Of a stretch of 8,559 nt of DNA, positions 1 through 4,584 are shown in pieces (the stretch's first letter is position 1; the number at the start of each line of letters is the position of its first letter). The notes beneath the pieces are model-generated. The model saw only the letters and a program-made list of their open reading frames with translations, made no database searches and had not been told where the DNA came from. The translations under genes were made by a program, and so were the position numbers. This DNA is from Actinomycetota bacterium (GTDB lineage: Bacteria; Actinomycetota; Humimicrobiia; Humimicrobiales; Humimicrobiaceae): contig JALHTA010000256.1 in NCBI GenBank assembly GCA_022865545.1, positions 1 through 8,559 on the forward strand, in the 5' to 3' direction.

Positions 1-102
1 AATAGGATCGAATTTGTGGATTATGATTATAGGGGATACTGGGAGCAGAGAGGATGGTCAGATTATGCCGGAAGGGACCGTCCTGAAGAAAGATATGATT
101 GA
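1..102 (+). CDS. C-terminal tail of an unidentified protein (partial)
   Basis: Frame 1 is open from the window edge to a TGA at 100-102 and gives the last 33 residues of a protein. The tail is strongly polar and aromatic: 5 Tyr, 2 Trp, 6 Arg and 9 Asp/Glu, with short runs such as DYDYRGYW and GRDRPEERYD. It has no hydrophobic helix, so it is probably a soluble or surface-exposed C-terminal extension. No family can be named from so little. It is followed 79 bases later by the start of the small membrane protein at 182. The open frame and the biased but complex composition support real coding, but the fragment is short. Confidence 0.5.
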   Translation, partial: NRIEFVDYDYRGYWEQRGWSDYAGRDRPEERYD

Positions 103-135
103 GCACTCTAAAAAAATATATCATTATTAGCTCTT

Positions 136-163
136 TTGTCACCATTGGAATTAATTGTATTAT
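136..163 (+). promoter_or_regulatory. Possible promoter of the small membrane protein
   Basis: TTGTCA (136-141) and TATTAT (158-163) are separated by 16 bases, and each matches the sigma-A consensus at 5 of 6 positions. Transcription would begin near 170, leaving a leader of about 12 bases that starts inside the Shine-Dalgarno sequence. Such boxes arise by chance in AT-rich DNA, and cotranscription with the upstream gene is equally possible. Confidence 0.3.
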
Positions 164-167
164 TGTC

Positions 168-175
168 AGGGAGGT
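168..175 (+). promoter_or_regulatory. Strong ribosome binding site that fixes the start at 182
   Basis: AGGGAGGT lies 6 bases before the ATG at 182. It falls inside the longer reading frame that could begin at the TTG at 155. That placement is the reason for preferring the ATG at 182 and a 64-residue product. Confidence 0.75.
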
Positions 176-181
176 AGAAGC

Positions 182-376
182 ATGGGAACTGTAATAGTCA
201 TTCTGGGAATAACCACTTATTCACTATTTGCACTGACCATATTGTTTTTGATATTACTGCGGGTAAAGACAAAAAGGGTCTTTTACCGGCTACATAAGAC
301 TTTTGCAATAATAGCAATATCTTTTGCCACCATACACGGTATTATGGCTGCATTGTATTTTATGGGATTTATTTAA
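182..376 (+). CDS. Small two-helix membrane protein, cytochrome-b-like (64 aa)
   Basis: The protein has two hydrophobic helices, at about residues 3-26 and 40-62, joined by a short basic loop (RVKTKR). The second helix region contains H38 (RLHKTF) and H52 (TIHGIM), exactly 14 residues apart. In dihaem cytochromes b and ferric-reductase/NOX-type domains, two His 13-14 residues apart on one helix bind two stacked b haems, and a small residue often follows the His, as G53 does here. I infer a minimal haem-b membrane protein that would need to dimerise, or join a partner, to complete haem ligation. A non-haem role for the His residues is possible. The start is set by the Shine-Dalgarno sequence at 168-175. 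The M1 peptidase gene begins 38 bases after the stop. Its electron donor and acceptor are not visible in the window. Confidence 0.72.
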   Translation: MGTVIVILGITTYSLFALTILFLILLRVKTKRVFYRLHKTFAIIAISFATIHGIMAALYFMGFI

Positions 377-414
377 TTCATATTTAAGCAAGCTGAAATA
401 GAAAAATACCGGTG

Positions 415-1908
415 ATGAAAGATAAAACAATAAGAAACAAACTATCTGCCTTCTTTCCCATCCTTCTTGTGGCCTGCCTGATAATGGCCCCTATCACTGC
501 CTGTAATCCGCTGGAAACCAGCGGCTATTTTGGTCCGGAAGGCCAGGGAGAGGCATTAATAAAATCTGAGAGAACAGGACTTCAAGCACTTTCTGATATT
601 CCTTATTACCAAGTAAATATCGAAGTAGATTTTGACGGGGGAAGTTATAAGGGGAGTGCAAAAATAGACTATGTAAATCTAGAACAGACCGTTCTTGAAA
701 GTCTATATTTTCGCCTATTTCCCAATGGGGGAGGTATATATGGAAGCGGTTTTTTAAAGGTAGAGTCTGTGATGGTTGACGGTGAAGAAGCCATTACCGT
801 ATTGTCTACCGGTGACAGCGTCATGGAAGTGGTATTAACGGAGGAATTGTCCATGGGAGAAAGCATTGAGATCGAACTTGATTTTAATGGCAAAACTTCC
901 GGAGAGGCTGAAATGGACTATGGCATTCATAATACCATGGGTGGCGTAATGACTCTTTCGGGATGGTACCCTATCCTTGTAGTTTACGATGATGAGGGAT
1001 GGAACTTAAATCCTGTTACAAATATTGGTGATTCAGTATATAGTGACACAGCTTATTATGATATAGAACTGATTGCTGATAGAGATCTTAAATTAGCTTC
1101 CACGGGAGTAATCATTGAGAAAGAAGATACCGACGATGAACAAATAAAATACAGGATGACAAGTGGTCCATCCAGGGACTTTTTCATAGTGCTTGGCAGG
1201 GATTTTGAGGTTTTAAGCACTGAGTACGACGGAACAAGTATAAGTGCCTATTATCTGACTGGTCATAAAGACTCGGCAAAGAAAACCCTTGATATCGCAA
1301 AGGGAGCCCTGGAGACTTTCAATAAAAAATTCGGTAAATATCCTTATACGGAAATGGATCTTGTAGAGCTACCTGTTGACAGATCGATAGGAATAGAGTT
1401 TCCGGGTATTATGCTAATAGGCACCCCGGTATTTGGTAATGGGATATTTACATCACATGAGATAGCACATCAGTGGTGGTACAATCTGGTGGGAAATGAT
1501 GTACTGGATGAGCCATGGCTTGATGAGGCGCTTACTTCATATTCGTCAATAATCTATTTTGAATATAATACTCCCGAACCTGAACACCAGGGTGTATTGG
1601 ATTATTTTGAGTCAGAATATAAAAATAATCTTGAAGCAGGTAAAGACGATATGGTCACAGGATCACTGGATTATTTCGAAGAACTAGGGGGCAGTCATTA
1701 TTACCAGATAGTGTATGTCAAGGGAGCATTGTTTTTCGATGCACTCAGGGAAACAGTTGGTGATGAGATATTTTTTAATGCTTTGCAGGATTACTTCGGG
1801 CAATATAAATACGGAATTGCTTCATCTGAGGATCTTCTTGATCTGTTTGAAGAGGTTTCAGGAGTGCAGCTAGATGATCTCTACCAGGAATGGCTGTATG
1901 GGAAGTAG
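415..1908 (+). CDS. M1-family zinc metallopeptidase, predicted lipoprotein (497 aa)
   Basis: A gluzincin aminopeptidase of family M1, which releases N-terminal residues from peptides. Numbered from the ATG at 415, H348-E349-x-x-H352 followed 19 residues later by E371 (WLDEALTSY) forms the zinc site, with E349 as general base. Y434 in VYVKGALFF is the likely transition-state Tyr. The exopeptidase loop, GAMEN in classic members, is here GIEFPG (326-331) and keeps the amine-binding Glu (E328). The N-terminus is a lipoprotein signal: basic residues, a hydrophobic stretch and the lipobox ITAC with C30. The mature enzyme should therefore be tethered outside the membrane. An M1 beta domain (about 60-270) precedes the catalytic domain (about 280-497). 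There is no long C-terminal helical domain, as in short bacterial members. A GTG at 412 is an alternative start; neither has a good Shine-Dalgarno sequence. Actual substrate specificity is unknown. Confidence 0.9.
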   Translation: MKDKTIRNKLSAFFPILLVACLIMAPITACNPLETSGYFGPEGQGEALIKSERTGLQALSDIPYYQVNIEVDFDGGSYKGSAKIDYVNLEQTVLESLYFRLFPNGGGIYGSGFLKVESVMVDGEEAITVLSTGDSVMEVVLTEELSMGESIEIELDFNGKTSGEAEMDYGIHNTMGGVMTLSGWYPILVVYDDEGWNLNPVTNIGDSVYSDTAYYDIELIADRDLKLASTGVIIEKEDTDDEQIKYRMTSGPSRDFFIVLGRDFEVLSTEYDGTSISAYYLTGHKDSAKKTLDIAKGALETFNKKFGKYPYTEMDLVELPVDRSIGIEFPGIMLIGTPVFGNGIFTSHEIAHQWWYNLVGNDVLDEPWLDEALTSYSSIIYFEYNTPEPEHQGVLDYFESEYKNNLEAGKDDMVTGSLDYFEELGGSHYYQIVYVKGALFFDALRETVGDEIFFNALQDYFGQYKYGIASSEDLLDLFEEVSGVQLDDLYQEWLYGK

Positions 1909-1930
1909 GGGATACCAGAATAGGTATTCT
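1909..1930 (+). other. Hairpin just after the M1 peptidase stop codon
   Basis: Bases 1909-1916 can pair with 1923-1930 (8 pairs, two of them G-T) around a six-base AGAATA loop, directly after the stop codon. No T-tract follows, so it is a poor intrinsic terminator. It could stabilise the mRNA 3' end or be chance pairing. Confidence 0.3.
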
Positions 1931-2008
1931 ATCAGATTAAATGACTTAGTGAGCACAGAACTTGGCAACTGGCACAATTAACAATAGACAATAAAGAAAG
2001 AGGTTTAT

Positions 2009-2731
2009 ATGTTCGAATGGGTAAGTAATCCGGAATCGTGGATCGCTTTAGGTACGCTGATAGCGCTAGAGATCGTACTGGGGATAGACAATATCATATT
2101 CATATCAATTCTTGCCGGCAGGCTACCTGCCAATCAAAGAAATAAAGGCAGGCAATTGGGATTGGTCCTGGCTATGTTGACCAGATTGGCTTTGCTTTTC
2201 GGCATTGCCTGGATAATCGGTCTGGTTGAACCATGGTTTACTGTTTTTAATAATGAAATATCTGGCAGGGATATAATTTTAATAGTCGGTGGTCTTTTTC
2301 TTCTGGGCAAGTCAACACATGAAATACATGCTAACTTAACAAAAACTCATTCAACTAAAGAAGTTTCTAAATATACCAGCTTTTTCTCAGTATTAGCACA
2401 GATTGCAATATTGGATATTGTTTTTTCTCTTGATTCAGTAATAACTGCAGTGGGACTTGTAGAACATTTATCAATAATGGCAATAGCTATCGTATTATCT
2501 GTAGGGGTTATGTTATTTACTGCAAGACCGATCAGTATTTTTATAAAAAATAATCCTACTATTAAAATGCTTGCGCTGTCATTTCTCCTGATGATCGGTT
2601 TCACCCTGATAGCAGAAGGATTTGATGTGCATGTTCCGAAAGGATATATTTATTTTGCAATGGCCTTTTCTATTGTGGTAGAGGTTTTAAATATGAAACT
2701 TCTAAAAAGAAAAGAAAAAAAAGATAGCTAA
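2009..2731 (+). CDS. TerC-family integral membrane protein (YgdQ-like), 240 aa
   Basis: The opening, with WIALGTLIALEIVLGIDN near residues 11-28, is the hallmark of the TerC family, and the length matches the short YgdQ-type members without CBS domains. Acidic residues sit inside the membrane segments in the two repeat halves: E21 and D27 in helix 1, and D136 and D142 in QIAILDIVFSLDSVITA. The motif FNNEISGRDIILIVGGLF (80-97) is also typical. About seven membrane helices are apparent, ending in a lysine-rich tail (KRKEKKD). TerC proteins are linked to tellurite resistance, and several relatives to Mn2+ export or metallation of exported proteins. Which applies here is inference. AAAGAGG at 1997-2003 is the ribosome binding site. 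The upstream 100 bases show no yybP-ykoY-type manganese riboswitch. Confidence 0.92.
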   Translation: MFEWVSNPESWIALGTLIALEIVLGIDNIIFISILAGRLPANQRNKGRQLGLVLAMLTRLALLFGIAWIIGLVEPWFTVFNNEISGRDIILIVGGLFLLGKSTHEIHANLTKTHSTKEVSKYTSFFSVLAQIAILDIVFSLDSVITAVGLVEHLSIMAIAIVLSVGVMLFTARPISIFIKNNPTIKMLALSFLLMIGFTLIAEGFDVHVPKGYIYFAMAFSIVVEVLNMKLLKRKEKKDS

Positions 2732-2737
2732 ACGGAT

Positions 2738-2771
2738 TTTATTAAGTGCTTTGCCTTAAAAAGTTTTTCTT
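2738..2771 (+). terminator. Probable weak intrinsic terminator after the TerC gene
   Basis: TTAAG (2742-2746) pairs with CTTAA (2755-2759). It is extended inward by GC/GC around a TTT loop with one bulged T, and outward past an A-A mismatch by TTT/AAG. TTTTTCTT (2764-2771) follows directly. The stem is AT-rich and imperfect, but its position 6 bases after the stop and the T-tract suit a terminator. Confidence 0.42.
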
Positions 2772-2785
2772 GTGTAAAATATTTT

Positions 2786-2906
2786 ATGATAGAAAAAAAC
2801 AATACTTGTATAAAATGTAAGAAAAAGTTGACCCATTTTCTAAGTAATGCTATTACCTGGTAATCCTGTATGGCATTGTACTAACTGTGAACATGAATGG
2901 AAATAA
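2786..2906 (+). pseudogene. Frameshifted tiny zinc-ribbon protein (about 39 aa if intact)
   Basis: From the ATG at 2786 the frame encodes an N-terminal half with a first knuckle, TCIKCKKK (C8 and C11), then stops at TAA 2861-2863. The frame one base further on carries LPGNPVWHCTNCEHEWK and stops at TAA 2904-2906. This is a clear second knuckle of a two-CxxC zinc ribbon, with a W(H)C-x-x-C-x-H-E-W ending typical of such proteins. The second frame has its own stop at 2841-2843, so the break must lie between 2844 and 2860. Skipping one base there would give about 39 residues with C8, C11, C31 and C34. I see no Shine-Dalgarno sequence before 2786. I read it as a decayed gene. A +1 programmed frameshift, a sequencing error, or independent use of the second frame from the ATG at 2847 (19 residues) are alternatives. 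Confidence 0.5.
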
Positions 2907-3030
2907 TCAAAGATATGGTTATTTGGTGATTTTTAGTTAGAATTGAACTCGGCTTCTAGGCAAACTCCACAAAACACTTAGAAATAAACAACAATAATGA
3001 ACTTATCCATTATCTTTAAGTATGTATATC

Positions 3031-3054
3031 CTACTAAAATAATAGAAATAGTAG
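3031..3054. promoter_or_regulatory. Candidate Rrf2 operator (inverted repeat abutting the -35 box)
   Basis: CTACTA (3031-3036) and TAGTAG (3049-3054) form a perfect 6-bp inverted repeat with a 12-base AT-rich centre, ending at the base before TTGACA. Rrf2 proteins are dimers that bind dyads of about 23-27 bp, and many repress their own genes. Position and size fit autoregulation, but the half-sites do not match a consensus I know for IscR or NsrR. Confidence 0.4.
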
Positions 3055-3082
3055 TTGACAAATGATATTAATATGGTATCTT
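3055..3082 (+). promoter_or_regulatory. Promoter of the Rrf2-ferredoxin operon
   Basis: A perfect TTGACA (3055-3060) is followed after 16 bases by TATCTT (3077-3082), which matches the -10 consensus at 4 of 6 positions. The predicted transcript starts near 3089, only about 10 bases before the ATG at 3099, so the leader would be very short. Confidence 0.6.
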
Positions 3083-3098
3083 TTAAATCAGAGTTAAT

Positions 3099-3503
3099 AT
3101 GAAACTTATAACAAGAGATATAGATTATGCAGTTCGGGCCCTTATATACCTTGCTGATAATAAAAGCGAGGAGACAGTACCAGTACCAGAATTAGTGGAT
3201 GAGCTGGGGATTACCAGGCCTTTCTTAAGAAAGATAATGCAGCTTCTGGCCAAAGCAGGCATTATCCGGTCATATAAAGGAAACAAGGGTGGATTTAGAT
3301 TAATAAAAAAACCTGAAGATATTTATTTAAAAGATCTGATAGAGATCTTTCAGGGAAAATTTAGTTTAAATGAATGCCTTCTAAATAAAGGTATATGTCC
3401 CAATAAAGGTAATTGTATTTTGAAGGATAGGGTAGATGGTATTGAAGAAAAGGTAAAAATCGAGCTTGGATCTATAGATTTGAGATCTTTAATAAAAAGA
3501 TAA
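3099..3503 (+). CDS. Rrf2-family Fe-S transcriptional regulator (134 aa)
   Basis: The length and the opening (MKLITRDIDYAVRALIYLA) are typical of the Rrf2 family, which includes IscR, NsrR and CymR. A winged helix-turn-helix covers about residues 10-70, with the recognition region GITRPFLRKIMQLL (37-50) and the wing GNKGGFRL (61-68). A cysteine cluster, C93-x6-C100-x5-C106, lies where IscR and NsrR hold their [2Fe-2S] or [4Fe-4S] sensor cluster (CX5CX5C there), so a Fe-S sensor is likely. The first spacing is one residue longer. Members sense Fe-S status, NO or redox state. Which signal applies here is not decidable. It is the first gene of an operon, 18 bases before the ferredoxin gene, and probably autoregulated through the dyad at 3031-3054. 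Only a weak AGAG lies before the ATG. Confidence 0.9.
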   Translation: MKLITRDIDYAVRALIYLADNKSEETVPVPELVDELGITRPFLRKIMQLLAKAGIIRSYKGNKGGFRLIKKPEDIYLKDLIEIFQGKFSLNECLLNKGICPNKGNCILKDRVDGIEEKVKIELGSIDLRSLIKR

Positions 3504-3521
3504 AAAGAAAGGAAGTTAAAA

Positions 3522-4391
3522 ATGGCAAAGAGAGAAATAATTACAATAGATGAAGAAAAATGCAATGGCTGTGGGAGCTGTGTACCTGGTTGTCCTGAGG
3601 GGGCACTACAAATAATTGATGACAAGGCAAGACTGATAAGTGATCTTTTTTGTGATGGATTGGGAGCATGTATTGGTGATTGTCCGGAAGATGCGATATC
3701 GATTATAGAAAGAGAGGCGGAACCTTATGATGAAGTAAGGGTCATGGAAAATATAGTAAAACAGGGAGAAAACACCATTAAAGCTCACCTGGATCATTTA
3801 AAGAACCATGGAGAAACAGTATTTTTAAAACAGGCAACTGATTATCTTGAAGAAAATGGAATTGATAATCCGCTTGAGAAGGAAGTTAAGGTAGATCAGG
3901 CTGCGGGAGCAGAAGCAAGCAAAGACAAGCTACCCTGTGGTTGCCCGGGTTCCAAAGTCATGGACCTCAGAGATGATGACAGGACTGATACAGCTAGCGG
4001 AGATACTGGTGTAAAACAGAAAACTGAATTGAGGCAATGGCCCGTACAGATCCATCTTGTTCCGGTCAATGCCCCGTATTTTGACAATGCAGAACTTTTG
4101 ATAGCGGCTGATTGCGTACCATTTGCGTATGCTAATTTTCACAGGGATCTCCTTAAAGGAAAGATACTCCTGGTCGGCTGCCCCAAACTTGATGATGCAG
4201 GATTTTATAAGGATAAAATAACTGAAATATTTAAGGAAAATAATATAAAGTCAGTGACTATTGCACATATGGAAGTACCATGCTGCTTTGGACTAATAAA
4301 ACTTGTAAATGAGGCACTCGCTGATTCAGGAAAAGATATTCCGGTTGATGATATTACAATTAAGGTAAATGGAGAGATCCGGGAAGATTAA
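3522..4391 (+). CDS. Multi-cysteine 4Fe-4S ferredoxin-domain protein (289 aa)
   Basis: Residues 5-62 form a two-cluster ferredoxin fold. Cluster I is canonical: C14-x2-C17-x2-C20-x3-C24-P. Cluster II reads C44-x5-C50-x3-C54-P (FCDGLGACIGDCP), with Leu47 where the fourth ligand normally sits. A helical linker (about 65-120) leads to a CGCPGS motif (C139, C141) and then an alpha/beta domain (about 170-289) with C198 (AADCVPFAY), C220 (LVGCPKLDD) and C254-C255 (EVPCCFGL), for 13 Cys in all. The C-terminal domain could hold another cluster or a redox-active thiol pair. From memory, proteins of this shape accompany Rrf2-type regulators and often hybrid-cluster-protein genes in anaerobes; no hcp gene lies in the window. 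It is likely a cytoplasmic electron carrier. AAAGGAAG (3508-3515) is the ribosome binding site. Confidence 0.82.
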   Translation: MAKREIITIDEEKCNGCGSCVPGCPEGALQIIDDKARLISDLFCDGLGACIGDCPEDAISIIEREAEPYDEVRVMENIVKQGENTIKAHLDHLKNHGETVFLKQATDYLEENGIDNPLEKEVKVDQAAGAEASKDKLPCGCPGSKVMDLRDDDRTDTASGDTGVKQKTELRQWPVQIHLVPVNAPYFDNAELLIAADCVPFAYANFHRDLLKGKILLVGCPKLDDAGFYKDKITEIFKENNIKSVTIAHMEVPCCFGLIKLVNEALADSGKDIPVDDITIKVNGEIRED

Positions 4392-4449
4392 AGATAAATC
4401 AGGACAGAATCAAATTGATTTGCTTAGTTTATACTTTAACAATAACCAT

Positions 4450-4504
4450 AATAGGTTGAAATTAAAGCATGTTTATTATTTGCAATTTTTTCAACCTATT
4501 TTCA
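4450..4504 (+). terminator. Terminator hairpin of the Rrf2-ferredoxin operon
   Basis: AATAGGTTGAAA (4450-4461) and TTTCAACCTATT (4489-4500) form a perfect 12-bp stem with a 27-base loop. The stem is followed by TT and an AT-rich stretch. It begins 58 bases after the ferredoxin stop and ends before the MATE promoter. The loop is longer than in a typical intrinsic terminator and the T-tract is short (TTTT, partly within the stem), so another role for the repeat is possible. Confidence 0.55.
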
Positions 4505-4524
4505 TATTATATTCAATAACAAAT

Positions 4525-4553
4525 TTGACATCCCTGATAAACTTGAATAGAAT
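4525..4553 (+). promoter_or_regulatory. Near-consensus promoter of the MATE gene
   Basis: A perfect TTGACA (4525-4530) and TAGAAT (4548-4553, 5 of 6) are separated by the optimal 17 bases. Transcription would begin near 4560, giving a leader of about 25 bases that contains the Shine-Dalgarno sequence before the TTG at 4585. TATTCAA (4510-4516) upstream and TTGAATA (4543-4549) within the promoter form a 7-bp inverted repeat. TTGAATA recurs at 4562-4568. Confidence 0.72.
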
Positions 4554-4572
4554 TTTTGCATTTGAATAATTG

Positions 4573-4577
4573 AAAGG
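4573..4577 (+). promoter_or_regulatory. Ribosome binding site that selects the TTG start at 4585
   Basis: AAAGG stands 7 bases before the TTG at 4585. The in-frame TTG at 4570 has no Shine-Dalgarno sequence before it and lies upstream of this site. The start at 4585 also matches the usual N-terminus of MATE proteins. Confidence 0.6.
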
Positions 4578-4584
4578 TATTGGC

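Larger units (their letters stand above)
2732..3098. other. 367-base gene-poor interval before the Rrf2 operon
   Basis: This AT-rich interval contains, in order, the weak terminator (2738-2771), the broken zinc-ribbon frame (2786-2906), an inverted repeat ATAATG-N8-CATTAT (2994-3013), a second inverted repeat (3031-3054) and the Rrf2 promoter (3055-3082). Neither strand has another convincing gene, and no tRNA-like fold was seen. The segment 2907-2993 shows nothing I can name. Confidence 0.6.

Noticed and set aside
155..181. TTG start that would lengthen the small membrane protein by 9 residues
   Set aside because: The strong Shine-Dalgarno sequence lies inside this extension and is well spaced for the ATG at 182. 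The added residues are polar and unlike a membrane protein start.
669..893. Minus-strand frame within the M1 peptidase gene
   Set aside because: It is a Ser-rich mirror of a well-supported gene with clear catalytic motifs on the other strand. Similar antisense frames inside the TerC, Rrf2, ferredoxin and MATE genes were rejected for the same reason.
1909..2008. Manganese (yybP-ykoY) riboswitch before the TerC gene
   Set aside because: TerC genes often carry this element, but the leader is only 100 bases and shows none of its conserved loop sequences or stems.
2907..2993. Short repeated AACTC words and a weak TTCTA/TAGAA pairing
   Set aside because: The matches are five bases, imperfectly placed and expected by chance in AT-rich DNA.
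4408..4420. Small inverted repeat AATCA-N3-TGATT after the ferredoxin stop
   Set aside because: The stem is only five AT-rich pairs and no T-tract follows. The 12-bp hairpin downstream is a far better terminator candidate.
4369..4569. 66-residue + strand open frame beginning inside the ferredoxin gene
   Set aside because: It crosses the terminator hairpin and the MATE promoter, has low-complexity composition and no Shine-Dalgarno sequence.
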